Assembly: GCF_014651075.1 (NCBI RefSeq)
Contig: NZ_BMWE01000017.1
Coordinates: 86,617-150,616, forward strand
Length of the DNA: 64,000 nucleotides
Origin: Streptomyces djakartensis
GTDB taxonomy: Bacteria; Actinomycetota; Actinomycetes; Streptomycetales; Streptomycetaceae
Reading direction: 5' to 3'
The translations under genes were made by a program, and so were the position numbers. How positions within the stretch are numbered: position 1 is the first letter of the stretch; each line of letters begins with the position of its first letter. Positions 1 to 8,233 of this stretch are shown here, piece after piece. The notes under the pieces were generated by a model that was given only the letters and a program-made list of their open reading frames with translations, had not been told where the DNA came from and did no database searches.

Positions 1-166
1 TCGTCACGACCACCAGCAGCACGCCGCAGGCGATGGCCCACCCGGCGCGCCCCACCACCGCGAACGCCACCGTCCCGAAGAGCGCCCACACCAGACCCCA
101 CACACTCAGCCACAGCCGTGCCCGCAGGGCACTGCGCGCAGTCCTCGGCTCACTGCCTGTACGCAT
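1..166 (-). CDS. Small membrane protein, N-terminal part only (runs off the window)
   Basis: An open minus-strand frame starts at an ATG whose first base is 166, behind a GGAG-like sequence, and runs off the left edge of the window. The visible 55 residues have a charged N-terminus (MRTGSEPRTARSALRARL) followed by two hydrophobic stretches separated by a short Gly-Arg turn, as in a small integral membrane protein. Codon use is GC-rich at third positions like its neighbours. No family can be named from this fragment. It is divergent from the methyltransferase at 326. Confidence 0.55.
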   Translation of the reverse strand, partial: MRTGSEPRTARSALRARLWLSVWGLVWALFGTVAFAVVGRAGWAIACGVLLVVVT

Positions 167-325
167 CGCGATCTCCGCTCCTTATCGCACCGTACTCTCC
201 GGCGCGACGGCTGACCATCAGGGGAAGCCCGCCCCCGCGGCACTCCGCTCACTCGAACGGGTGAAGAGGGTCGAAGGGGGAACTGACGTGCGGGCGCGGC
301 CCGTTGGGCGGGCATGGAGCTGAGA

Positions 326-1060
326 ATGCGAGAGGGGTACGAGGGGACAGGTCCGGGGGCCATCACACCGGACGGCTGCGCGGTGGAGCTCTACTCGCGC
401 CTCCCCATCGGGGACGAACCCGACGTCATCGCGGCCGCGGTGCCCGAGGGAGCGCGCATCCTCGAGCTGGGCAGCGGGGTCGGGCGCATGACGCACGCGC
501 TGCTGGAGCGCGGCTTCACGGTCACGGCGGTGGACGAGTCCGCCGAGATGCTGGAGCGCGTGCGCGGAGCGCGGACGATCCGCGGTCCTGTCGAGGAGCT
601 CGACCTGGGCGAGAGGTTCGACGTGGTGCTACTCGCGTCGTTCCTCGTGCACGCCGGGGACGCCGAGGTCCGGCGGGGACTGCTGCGTACCTGTGTGCGC
701 CATGTCGCGGAGGGCGGCAGTGTGCTGATCCAGCGGGAGGGCGAGGACTACCACACGAAAGTGCCGCGCGAGCGGGTCGACCCCAGCGGCTTCACCGTAC
801 GGATCGTGTCGTCCGAGCCGGTCGGCGACGGAGTCAACTCGGTGCGAGCGGAGTACGAGTTCCCGGACGCGGTCTGGACCCAGACGTTCCGCGCCCGCCC
901 GCTGAACAGGGAACAGTTCGAGGAGGCACTGGAGGAGACAGGACTGAGGGTAGCCGAGTACCTGACGGACGACCGGATATGGGTGAGGGCGGTGCCGACG
1001 GCCCAGGCGGCCAGGACGCGTGAGGGTCGTACGGGGCGGAATTCTGCCGGAAGGCGATGA
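326..1060 (+). CDS. Class I SAM-dependent methyltransferase
   Basis: A 244-residue protein with the Rossmann methyltransferase fold. Motif I (ILELGSGVGRMT) lies at about residues 45-55, followed by the acidic end of strand 2 (VTAVDESAEML) and a motif IV-like segment (FDVVLLASFLVH). The C-terminal half carries extra beta-strands, as in small-molecule methyltransferases. An in-frame ATG at 314 is possible, but the GGAG at 316-319 sits 6 nt before the ATG at 326, so the shorter form is preferred. The substrate cannot be told. The gene stands alone, followed after 66 bp by a DoxX-like gene. Confidence 0.8.
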   Translation: MREGYEGTGPGAITPDGCAVELYSRLPIGDEPDVIAAAVPEGARILELGSGVGRMTHALLERGFTVTAVDESAEMLERVRGARTIRGPVEELDLGERFDVVLLASFLVHAGDAEVRRGLLRTCVRHVAEGGSVLIQREGEDYHTKVPRERVDPSGFTVRIVSSEPVGDGVNSVRAEYEFPDAVWTQTFRARPLNREQFEEALEETGLRVAEYLTDDRIWVRAVPTAQAARTREGRTGRNSAGRR

Positions 1061-1126
1061 GTTCCGCGGGCCGTGGCGGTCTACCCCTGCGACACCACCA
1101 CGGACCGCTTCCCGCAGGAGACCTCC

Positions 1127-1591
1127 ATGCCCGAGACCACCGCTTCCGTCGCTGCCGCCGCCTCCGCCCCGGACCGGGCCGTCATCGCCGGGCCGGCGAC
1201 CGCCCGTGGGCGGCGTGCCCGGATCGCGCTGCGCGGTCTGCAGGTGCTGCTCGCCCTCTTCTACGCGATCGCCAGTGCTCTGCCCAAGCTGATCGGACAC
1301 CCCTCGGCTGCCGAGTCGTTCGCCGAGCTCGGCTGGGGCAGCGTGGGGATGTACACGGTCGGTGCCCTTGAACTGGCCGGAGCCATCGCCCTGTTGGTCC
1401 CGGTGCTCCAGTCGGTGGCGGCGATGGCGCTGAGCGCGCTGATGGTGGGCGCGTTCGTTGTGCAGACAGCCGTGTTCGACGGGGAGCACGCGGCGACGCC
1501 GCTGATCCTGATGGTGCCGCTCGCCCTCATCGCGTGGGCGCGGCGGCGGCACAACGCGGATCTCGTGCGACTGCTGCGTCGACGGGCGTGA
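1127..1591 (+). CDS. DoxX-like integral membrane protein
   Basis: A 154-residue protein with a hydrophilic N-terminus of about 35 residues and then four predicted transmembrane helices. The pattern is that of the DoxX/DoxD-like family: LQVLLALFYAIASALPKL, a Gly-Trp loop, GALELAGAIALLVP, a third helix and a short basic tail. DoxX-like proteins are membrane components often linked to redox or thiol stress, but the biochemical role here is unknown. The ATG at 1127 has AGGAG 6 nt upstream. An in-frame GTG at 1073 lacks a comparable site. Confidence 0.75.
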   Translation: MPETTASVAAAASAPDRAVIAGPATARGRRARIALRGLQVLLALFYAIASALPKLIGHPSAAESFAELGWGSVGMYTVGALELAGAIALLVPVLQSVAAMALSALMVGAFVVQTAVFDGEHAATPLILMVPLALIAWARRRHNADLVRLLRRRA

Positions 1592-1687
1592 CAGAGCAGG
1601 GCGAGGGAGCGGCGATCTCCGATCCGGCGAGGCCGTGAGGGCCGGCCGCTGGAATCCGCGGACCCGCCGCGCCCGCGTAACGGCCCG

Positions 1688-2227
1688 CTACGGCCGCGGC
1701 CTGCCCGAGCCGCTACCGAGGTCACCGCCGGCGCCGGAGCCGGGCCCTCCACCGGGACCGGTCAGACCCCGCAGGCGTTCCATCTCGCGGCGGTCGCGCT
1801 TCGTCGGGCGGCCCGCGCCCCGGTCCCGGATCCCTGCGGGGGCGACGGCCTCGCGCGGCGGGGGCGGCGGGGAGTTGTCGACGTAGCACTGGACGGCCAC
1901 AGCGGCGCCGACGCGCTTGCGGGTCAGCCGGGTGACGATCACGATCCGCTCCCGGCCCTCGTGCCGCAGGCGTACCTCGTCACCGACGCGTACGGCGTGG
2001 GCGGGTTTCACACGCTCGCCGTTGACCCGTACGTGGCCGCCCCGGCAGGCGGTGGCACCCATGGAACGGGTCTTGACCAGACGGACGGACCAGATCCAGC
2101 TGTCGACGCGGACGGTCTGGCCGCTCTGCGGCCCGGCGGCCTCGGCAGCGGCGATCGCCGCGGCGACCTTCGGATCCAGAGTCCTCGCCTCGCCCGCCCC
2201 GTCGCACTCCGCACCTTCAGAAGCCAT
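1688..2227 (-). CDS. S4-domain RNA-binding protein (Hsp15-like)
   Basis: About 179 residues with an S4 RNA-binding fold in the first half: VRVDSWIWSVRLVKTRSMGATACRG, then GHVRVNGERVKPAHAVRVGDEVRL. This is the arrangement of Hsp15/HslR-type proteins, which bind stalled 50S subunits carrying nascent chains. The second half is a Pro/Gly/Arg-rich, probably disordered tail with a basic GRPTKRDRREMERL segment common to actinobacterial members. The start is placed at the ATG whose first base is 2227; earlier in-frame starts would add residues without S4 similarity. It is divergent from the ArsR regulator. Confidence 0.8.
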   Translation of the reverse strand: MASEGAECDGAGEARTLDPKVAAAIAAAEAAGPQSGQTVRVDSWIWSVRLVKTRSMGATACRGGHVRVNGERVKPAHAVRVGDEVRLRHEGRERIVIVTRLTRKRVGAAVAVQCYVDNSPPPPPREAVAPAGIRDRGAGRPTKRDRREMERLRGLTGPGGGPGSGAGGDLGSGSGRPRP

Positions 2228-2294
2228 GTCCCCGACCTTAGCCCTCCGGGCCCCCTGTCCAGCCGAAAGCGCCCTCTCCCACCTTCCCAAAACA

Positions 2295-2346
2295 AGTTTT
2301 GCAAAAACTCTTTTGGTAAATGCCCGTCCAGATCTACCCTCCCGGC
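2295..2346 (+). promoter_or_regulatory. Candidate operator and leaderless promoter of the ArsR-MFS operon
   Basis: An imperfect palindrome AGTTTTGCAAAAACT at 2295-2309 stands out as AT-rich in a GC-rich background. It is followed by TTTGGT (2312-2317), a 17-nt spacer and TACCCT (2335-2340). The A of the ArsR ATG at 2347 lies 7 nt after this -10 element. No Shine-Dalgarno sequence precedes the ATG, so a leaderless transcript beginning at the start codon is inferred. The palindrome abutting the -35 is a natural binding site for the ArsR product. Confidence 0.5.
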
Positions 2347-2979
2347 ATGGACGGCGACGAACACAAGCGCGTACTGGACCCCGAGCACGACACCGCAGCC
2401 CTGAAGGCCCTCACCCATCCACTGCGGATCCGGCTCCTCGGGCTGCTGCGGCTGGACGGGCCTGCCACGGCGAGTGAACTGGCCGCGCGGACGGGGGAGT
2501 CCTCGGCCTCGGCCAGTTACCACCTGCGAGTGCTGGCGAAGTACGCGTTCATCGCCGAGGCGGAGCACCGCGACGGCCGGGAGCGGCGCTGGCGGGCGCT
2601 GCACACCGTGACGTCCTGGAGCAACGAGTCGATGGAGTCATCCGCGGCGGGACGTGCCTTCCTCACTCTGTCGCGGCGGCGGCAGATCGAGCACCTGGAG
2701 GCGTCGCTCGCCCGGCACGAGGCGGACATGGCCGCCGGGCGGTTCGGCCAGGAGTGGGTGGAGCCGTCCGGCATCAGCGACCTCATGCCCAGGCTGACGG
2801 CCACGTCGCTCACCGAACTCTGGGACGCCCTGGGCCGGAAGCTGGAAGAGCTGACGGCCCGGGACGCGGACGACCCCCACGCCGAGAACGTCATGTTCCT
2901 CATCGCCGGGCTGCCGCTCGCCCCGCACGACCGCTCAGACACGGACCACGAGGACACGGATCGCGGGGGCGCCTCATGA
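2347..2979 (+). CDS. ArsR-family helix-turn-helix transcriptional regulator
   Basis: A 210-residue protein. Residues about 13-75 form the ArsR winged helix (LKALTHPLRIRLLGLLRLDGPATASELAARTGESSASASYHLRVLAKY) with a following wing (HRDGRERRWRAL). The rest is a helical C-terminal extension as in the longer HTH_20 type regulators. No metal-binding Cys cluster is visible, so the ligand is probably not a metal. It overlaps the MFS gene by 4 bp (ATGA), so the pair is one operon and it probably controls that exporter. An in-frame ATG at 2320 exists, but the leaderless start at 2347 fits the promoter better. Confidence 0.8.
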   Translation: MDGDEHKRVLDPEHDTAALKALTHPLRIRLLGLLRLDGPATASELAARTGESSASASYHLRVLAKYAFIAEAEHRDGRERRWRALHTVTSWSNESMESSAAGRAFLTLSRRRQIEHLEASLARHEADMAAGRFGQEWVEPSGISDLMPRLTATSLTELWDALGRKLEELTARDADDPHAENVMFLIAGLPLAPHDRSDTDHEDTDRGGAS

Positions 2980-4319
2980 CCCAGCAGCCCGAGCCGCCCG
3001 AGATGCGGACCGCTCGCCGCCGCTACGTCATCGTCTGCGCGCTCTTATGGATGCCATCGGGTATCGGCCTGGCCTCGATGGTCCTGCTGTTCAGCGAGCG
3101 CGGCATGTCCCTGGCCACGATCGCCGGGCTCTTCGCCGCCCAGTCGCTGACCGTGGCCGCGCTGGAGCTGCCCACGGGCGGGCTCTCCGACGTCCTCGGG
3201 CGCCGGCCTGTCCTGGCTATGGCCGGTGTGCTCAACGTGGTGGCCTGCGTCCTGGTCGGCCTCGGCACCACCGCGTCGGTGCTCGCCGCCGGCCTGGTGC
3301 TCATGGGCGTGGCCCGGGCCCTGGCCAGCGGCACGGCCGAGGCCTGGTACGTCGACACCGTCCAGGAGCGCTCCGGACCGGCCGCCGAGCTGCGCACGGG
3401 CCTGGCCCGGGGTGGTTCCGCGACCTCCGCCGCGCTCGCGGCCGGCATGCTGCTCGGCGGCGCCCTGCCCTGGCTGCTGGGTCTGGGGCCCGACCTCGGC
3501 GCCCGCCTGAACGAGGCGACGTCCGGCGCGGTACTGCCGCTGTCCGTTCCCATGCTGCTGGGAGCCGCCGTCAGGGTCGCCTTCGTCTGTTACGTGCTGG
3601 CCGTCCTGCGGGAACCGCCGCGACCGCCGGCCACCCTGCGCTCGGCGCTGCGCGGCGTCCCGGGCACTGTCCTGGGCGGACTGCGGCTGGGCGGCCGGGA
3701 CGTGCTGGTCCGTCGGATCCTGCTCACCGCGGCGGCCGTGGGCTGCGCCCTGGCCACCATCGAACTGCTCGTCCCGGGCCGCACCGTCGAGCTGACAGGA
3801 GCGCCCGGCTCCGGAGCGATGGTGTACAGCGCGCTCGCCTGCGCGGGCTTCGTCTGCAACGGTCTCGGGAGCCACCTCGCGCCGCTCGCCGCCAGGGTCG
3901 CGGGCAGTGGCGAGCGGGCGGTGCTGGTCTGTCTCGGCACGGGCGCGGTCGGCATGCTGCTGCTCGGTGTCACCGCGGCCGCGACCACGGTGCACTCGCT
4001 CGCCATGCCCCTCGCAGCCGTCGGCTTCTGCTTGCTCTACCTCGGCATCGGCGCCGGGTCCCCGAACCAGAACGAACTGCTGCACCGGCGCGTCACCGGA
4101 GCCGGCCGCGCCACCGCCCTGTCCGTCCAGTCCCTTGCCCTGCAGCTGGTCGGCGCGCTCACCGGCCTGGTCGTCGGGGCGTTGCGGCCGGGCCCGTTGC
4201 CGTGGCTGCTGACCGGTGCGGCGCTGTTGTTTTCAGCCCTGCTCTGGCTACGCCGCGTCGAGGCGCGGTCCGTCCCGGGCACGATCACCACCTCGGGCTC
4301 GCGCAGCGGCGTGTCCTGA
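2976..4319 (+). CDS. MFS transporter, probable drug or metabolite exporter
   Basis: A 447-residue polytopic protein with about 12 hydrophobic segments. The signature between helices 2 and 3, GGLSDVLGRRPVLAMAG, is the MFS loop motif (GxxxDxxGRR). An RTG-LARGG segment follows helix 5. Its start overlaps the stop of the ArsR gene, showing translational coupling. The pairing of an ArsR regulator without metal ligands and an MFS carrier suggests substrate-induced export, but the substrate is not readable. Codon use matches its surroundings. Confidence 0.8.
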   Translation: MTQQPEPPEMRTARRRYVIVCALLWMPSGIGLASMVLLFSERGMSLATIAGLFAAQSLTVAALELPTGGLSDVLGRRPVLAMAGVLNVVACVLVGLGTTASVLAAGLVLMGVARALASGTAEAWYVDTVQERSGPAAELRTGLARGGSATSAALAAGMLLGGALPWLLGLGPDLGARLNEATSGAVLPLSVPMLLGAAVRVAFVCYVLAVLREPPRPPATLRSALRGVPGTVLGGLRLGGRDVLVRRILLTAAAVGCALATIELLVPGRTVELTGAPGSGAMVYSALACAGFVCNGLGSHLAPLAARVAGSGERAVLVCLGTGAVGMLLLGVTAAATTVHSLAMPLAAVGFCLLYLGIGAGSPNQNELLHRRVTGAGRATALSVQSLALQLVGALTGLVVGALRPGPLPWLLTGAALLFSALLWLRRVEARSVPGTITTSGSRSGVS

Positions 4320-4372
4320 GTCTTCCGCCTCCCGGCGGGGGAGCGGTGGCCACCGCCGCCTACGGTGGGTCC

Positions 4373-5077
4373 ATGGACGCCAGCGGTCTTCCCCTCCTCG
4401 ACCAGCGCATCGCGGACTGCCGGGCCTGCCCGCGACTCGTCTCCTGGCGTGAGGAGGTGGCGTGTGCCAAGCGAGCCGCGTACGCGGACTGGACGTACTG
4501 GGGGCGGCCGGTACCGGGGTTCGGGCCGGCGGACGCGAGGCTGCTGATCGTGGGGCTCGCCCCCGCCGCCCACGGCGGCAACCGCACCGGCCGGATGTTC
4601 ACCGGCGACCGTTCCGGGGACGTCCTGTACGAGGCGCTGTACGACGTCGGCCTCGCCTCCCAGCCCACCGCCGTGCACGCGGACGACGGCCTGGAGCTGT
4701 ACGGCGTGCGCGTCACGGCGCCCGTGCACTGCGCCCCGCCCGCCAACAAGCCCACCCCCGAGGAACGGGACACCTGCCGCCCCTGGCTCGTGCAGGAGCT
4801 GCGGCTGCTGCGGCCGACGCTGCGGGCCGTCGTCGTGCTCGGCGCCTTCGGCTGGCAGGCCGCTTTGCCCGCGTTCGCCGAGGCGGGCTGGTCCGTGCCC
4901 CGGCCACGCCCCGCCTTCGCCCACGGGGCGCGTTTCCCGCTGGACGGCCTGGAGCTGTTCGGCTGCTTCCACGTCAGTCAGCGCAACACCTTCACGGGCC
5001 GGCTCACCCCCGAGATGCTCCGGGACGTCCTGCGGACGGCCGCGCGGGCGGCGGGGCTGCCGGCGACCGCCGCCTGA
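4373..5077 (+). CDS. Uracil-DNA glycosylase, family 5 (UdgB-type, Fe-S)
   Basis: A 234-residue DNA repair enzyme that removes uracil and related deaminated bases. The active-site motif GLAPAAHGGNRTGR is that of family 5 (UDGb), which lacks the catalytic Asp/Asn of other UDG families. Four cysteines placed to hold a [4Fe-4S] cluster are visible: C16 and C19 (CRAC), C120 and C135. The second motif reads CFHVSQRNTFTGRLT; the residue after His is Val, where I recall Pro in other members. It begins 53 bp after the MFS stop and converges with the GntR gene. Confidence 0.85.
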   Translation: MDASGLPLLDQRIADCRACPRLVSWREEVACAKRAAYADWTYWGRPVPGFGPADARLLIVGLAPAAHGGNRTGRMFTGDRSGDVLYEALYDVGLASQPTAVHADDGLELYGVRVTAPVHCAPPANKPTPEERDTCRPWLVQELRLLRPTLRAVVVLGAFGWQAALPAFAEAGWSVPRPRPAFAHGARFPLDGLELFGCFHVSQRNTFTGRLTPEMLRDVLRTAARAAGLPATAA

Positions 5078-5082
5078 CGGAG

Positions 5083-5745
5083 CTACGGCGCTTCCTCCCC
5101 GAAGAGGTGCCGCACCGTGGAGCGGTAGTTGGTCCGGACGTGCCTGAGCGCGTGCGCGCGGGCCCGGTCCGGGTCGCCCGAGGCGATCGCCTCGTACAGC
5201 TCGCGGTGTTCGACGAGGAGCTGGGGCCACTCCTCGTTGCGCCGGGTCATCCAGCGCAGCCGGCCGGCGACCGGTTCCAGAGCCTCGGCCAGCAGGCTGT
5301 TGCCGGCCATCGCCATGATGCGGTCGTGCAGGCGGCTGTTGAGGTCCGTGATCAGCTCCGCGTCCCCGTCCTCGGTGGCGGCGGCCGCGCGGTCGATGAG
5401 CTCCTGGACCTCGGCCAGATCGTCAGGGGTCGCGCGGGACGCCGCGAGTCCCGCGGCGTAGACCTCAAGGGCCTCGCGGAGTTCGAACAGTTCCTTGACG
5501 TCGGTCGGGGTGAGGCGGCGCACGACCGTGCGGCGGGGCGTCTCGAAGTGGACGAAGCCCTCGGCGACGAGCGCCCGGATCGCCTCCCGGACCGGAACGC
5601 GTGAGACGCCGAAACGCTCCGCCAGCTCGCGTTCGACCAGGCGGTCGCCGGGGAGCAGGCTGCCCGCGATGATCTGCTGCCGCAGCTCGGACGTGACGCG
5701 TTCGCGCACCGCTCCCAGAGGCTCGATCTTCGTCATACAGCCCAT
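5083..5745 (-). CDS. GntR/FadR-family transcriptional regulator
   Basis: A 220-residue protein: N-terminal GntR winged helix (residues about 10-75, LAERFGVSRVPVREAIRALVAEGFV) and a helical FCD ligand-binding domain with the conserved D-x3-R/N-x2-H type metal-binding pattern (DLNSRLHDRIMAMAGN). FCD regulators respond to small carboxylates and similar metabolites. It is divergent from the NCS1 permease-racemase operon, and the intergenic region carries a perfect palindrome of the TGGTATACCA type that FadR-like GntR proteins bind. It is therefore the probable repressor of that operon. An alternative ATG lies 9 bp further in, at 5736. Confidence 0.85.
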   Translation of the reverse strand: MGCMTKIEPLGAVRERVTSELRQQIIAGSLLPGDRLVERELAERFGVSRVPVREAIRALVAEGFVHFETPRRTVVRRLTPTDVKELFELREALEVYAAGLAASRATPDDLAEVQELIDRAAAATEDGDAELITDLNSRLHDRIMAMAGNSLLAEALEPVAGRLRWMTRRNEEWPQLLVEHRELYEAIASGDPDRARAHALRHVRTNYRSTVRHLFGEEAP

Positions 5746-5805
5746 CTTCGCCGAGAGGCCGCGTCTTTTACGGAGCGTTAACAGGAGCGATATCCGTCAG
5801 AACTG

Positions 5806-5844
5806 TTGACGGCGAACCATGAGCGCAGTTTGGTATACCAAACT
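5806..5844 (+). promoter_or_regulatory. Promoter overlapped by an 18-bp perfect palindrome (GntR operator)
   Basis: TTGACG at 5806-5811 is a good -35 element; an 18-19 nt spacer places the -10 inside AGTTTGGTATACCAAACT (5827-5844), which equals its own reverse complement. The core TGGTATACCA resembles operators of FadR-subfamily GntR regulators. A repressor bound there would directly block the -10. The palindrome is 47 bp upstream of the GTG start of the permease. Confidence 0.65.
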
Positions 5845-5890
5845 CTCCCCAGAGCAGTCCTCCGTCGTCCCCTTGCTCATGGAGGCCCCC

Positions 5891-7342
5891 GTGTCCCTCG
5901 CCGACCGTGCCGTGACCACCGGCACACCAGCCTTCGTCCCCGACCCACGGCTCACCAACGAAGACCTCGCACCCGCGAAGAAGCGCAACTGGAAGGTCTT
6001 CGACCTCTTCGCCATGTGGATGTCCGACGTCCACAACCTCGGCAACTACACCTTCGCGGCCGGACTGCTCTTCCTCGGCATGAACGTCTGGCAGGTCTTC
6101 ACCTCCCTGCTGGCCGGCTTCGTGCTCATCTACATCGGCATGAACTGGATGGGGAAGATCGGACAGCGCCACGGCGTGCCCTTCCCGGTCGTCAGCCGGA
6201 TCGCCTTCGGCGTCTGGGGCGCCAACATCCCGGCGTTGATCAGGGCCGTGATCGCCATCATGTGGTACGGCATCCAGACCTACCTCGCCTCCGTCGCCGT
6301 CAACGTGATGCTGCTCGCGGCCTGGCCGGGCCTGGAGTCCTGGACGCACAACTCCTTCCTCGGCCTGGACACGCTCGGCTGGGTCTCGTTCATCGCGCTG
6401 TGGCTGGTCCAGGCGGCCATCATCAGCCGGGGCATGGAGTCGGTCCGCAAGTTCCAGGACTTCTGCGGCCCGGCGATCTGGCTGGTCATGATCGCACTGG
6501 CGGTGTGGATCCTCGCCAAGGCCGGCTGGACGATCTCCCTCACCTCCACCCCGCACCCCGTCTCCGTCGGCGAGCAGTGGCGCCAGTGGTTCGGCGCGAT
6601 CGGCCTGGTCCTCGCCACCTACGGCACCCTGATGCTCAACTTCTGCGACTTCTCCCGCTTCACGCCCGACTACAGGTCCGTCAAGCGCGGCAACTTCTGG
6701 GGTCTGCCCGTCAACTCCACGGCCTTCGTGATCGTGTCGGTCATCGTCACCGCGGGCGCCTTCGAGGTCTTCGGCAAGGAGATCACCGACCCCGCCTACC
6801 TCGTCGCCGAGATCGGCAACACCTGGGTGCTGGTACTGGGCGCGCTGACCTTCGCCATCGCCACCATGGGCGTCAACATCGTCGCCAACTTCGTATCACC
6901 GGCGTACGACCTCGCCAACGTCTGGCCGCAGAAGATCACCTTCAAGGTCGGCGGCATGATCAGCACGGTCGCGGCCCTGCTCGTCACCCCCTGGAACCTC
7001 TTCTCCAACCCGACCGTCGTGAACTACTTCCTCGGCGGCCTCGGCGCCTTCCTCGGCCCGCTGTTCGGCGTGATCATGGTCGACTACTACTGGGTCAAAC
7101 GCGGCCGCGTGAACGTCGACGAACTGTTCGACGCCACCCCCGGCTCCCGCTACCACTACCGCGGGGGCTTCAACCCCAAGGCGCTGTGGGCGTTCCTGCC
7201 GGCGGCCGGGGTCGCCGCGGTGCTCGCGCTGGTGAAGACCTTCAGCGACGTGGCTCCGTACTCCTGGTTCATCGGCACGGCGATCGCCGCCGCGCTGTAC
7301 GCGGCCCTGTGCCGCCCCGAGCGCGCCACCGCGGAGGTCTGA
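5891..7342 (+). CDS. NCS1-family nucleobase/hydantoin/allantoin permease
   Basis: A 483-residue membrane protein with about 12 helices. The NCS1 signature is plain: MWMSDVHNLGNYTFAAGLL in helix 1, then GQRHGVPFPVVSRIAFGVWGAN and IMWYGIQTY. These segments line the substrate and sodium sites in Mhp1-type carriers. The GTG at 5891 is preferred because GGAGG (5881-5885) lies 5 nt upstream; longer in-frame starts would read through the operator palindrome. The racemase-like gene begins 4 bp after the stop, so the two form an operon. Probable cargo is a hydantoin, allantoin or related ring compound. Confidence 0.85.
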   Translation: MSLADRAVTTGTPAFVPDPRLTNEDLAPAKKRNWKVFDLFAMWMSDVHNLGNYTFAAGLLFLGMNVWQVFTSLLAGFVLIYIGMNWMGKIGQRHGVPFPVVSRIAFGVWGANIPALIRAVIAIMWYGIQTYLASVAVNVMLLAAWPGLESWTHNSFLGLDTLGWVSFIALWLVQAAIISRGMESVRKFQDFCGPAIWLVMIALAVWILAKAGWTISLTSTPHPVSVGEQWRQWFGAIGLVLATYGTLMLNFCDFSRFTPDYRSVKRGNFWGLPVNSTAFVIVSVIVTAGAFEVFGKEITDPAYLVAEIGNTWVLVLGALTFAIATMGVNIVANFVSPAYDLANVWPQKITFKVGGMISTVAALLVTPWNLFSNPTVVNYFLGGLGAFLGPLFGVIMVDYYWVKRGRVNVDELFDATPGSRYHYRGGFNPKALWAFLPAAGVAAVLALVKTFSDVAPYSWFIGTAIAAALYAALCRPERATAEV

Positions 7343-7346
7343 GGAC

Positions 7347-8069
7347 GTGCGGATCGTCGTCACCAACTGCAACACCACGCAGGAGATGACCGAGGCGATC
7401 GTACGAGGTGCCCGGGCCGCCGCAGGCCCGGGCACCACCGTGACCGGACTGACCCCCGCCTGGGGACCCGAGTCCGCGGAGAGCTGGCTCGACAGCTACC
7501 TGTCCGCCGCGTCCGTCCTGGACACGCTGCGCACCTACGACGGACCGCCGTACGACGCCGTGGTCATGGCCGGCTTCGGGGAGCACGGGCGTGAGGGCGT
7601 CCGGGAGTTGGTGGACGTACCGGTCGTCGACATCACCGAGGCCGCGGCGCACCTGGCCTGCCTGCTCGGCCGCCGTTACGGCGTCGTCACCACGCTGCAG
7701 CGGTCGTGCGGCCAGATCGAGGACAGCCTGGAGACGGCGGGCGTGGCCCGGAACTGCGCCGCGATCGTCGGCACCGGCTTGAGCGTGCTCGACCTCGGCG
7801 ACGAAGAGCGGTCCGAGACGGCGTTCCTGGCCGCCGCCGAACGGGCGTGCGCGGCCGGGGCCGAGGTACTGGTGCTGGGCTGCGCCGGGATGACGGGGCT
7901 GCAGCGCGTGGTCGGGGAGAAGCTCGGCCTCCCCGTCGTCGACGGGGTCGCCGCGGCGGTCAAGCTGGCGGAGTCGCTGGTGGGACTGGGGCTCACCACG
8001 AGCCGGGTGGGAGGTTACGCGAAGCCGCCGCCCAAGCGGCGGGTGTGGGGGAGGCCCGGACGGCGGTAG
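7347..8069 (+). CDS. Asp/Glu/hydantoin racemase superfamily protein, one catalytic Cys missing
   Basis: A 240-residue protein of the PLP-independent racemase superfamily. The N-terminus (RIVVTNCNTTQEMTEAI) and the two half-site motifs are recognisable. The second half-site holds Cys179 (VLVLGCAGM). The first reads VVMAGFGEHG, with Gly76 where two-base hydantoin racemases carry a cysteine. Co-transcription with an NCS1 permease points to hydantoin or allantoin metabolism. With only one Cys it may be an atypical racemase, an isomerase, or a decarboxylase-like enzyme such as arylmalonate decarboxylase. The GTG start has GAGG overlapping the previous stop. Confidence 0.75.
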   Translation: MRIVVTNCNTTQEMTEAIVRGARAAAGPGTTVTGLTPAWGPESAESWLDSYLSAASVLDTLRTYDGPPYDAVVMAGFGEHGREGVRELVDVPVVDITEAAAHLACLLGRRYGVVTTLQRSCGQIEDSLETAGVARNCAAIVGTGLSVLDLGDEERSETAFLAAAERACAAGAEVLVLGCAGMTGLQRVVGEKLGLPVVDGVAAAVKLAESLVGLGLTTSRVGGYAKPPPKRRVWGRPGRR

Positions 8070-8233
8070 CCGCATTCCGTTTCATGCCGACCGGGTGATC
8101 CTTCCTGCCCTTCCCTGGACCCCGACCGCCGAGGAGACCGCCGTGCCCGCCCCGTCGGACCGGACCTTCCTCGTCCGCCGAGGCGGAGGCGCTGTTCCGC
8201 GCCGGGCGAACCGGCGGCGCTTCATGACCGCGT

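Noticed and set aside
3047..5077. One long plus-strand frame joining the MFS region to the glycosylase
   Set aside because: Its first 440 residues are an Arg-rich shifted reading of the MFS gene. Only the part from the ATG at 4373 is a real protein.
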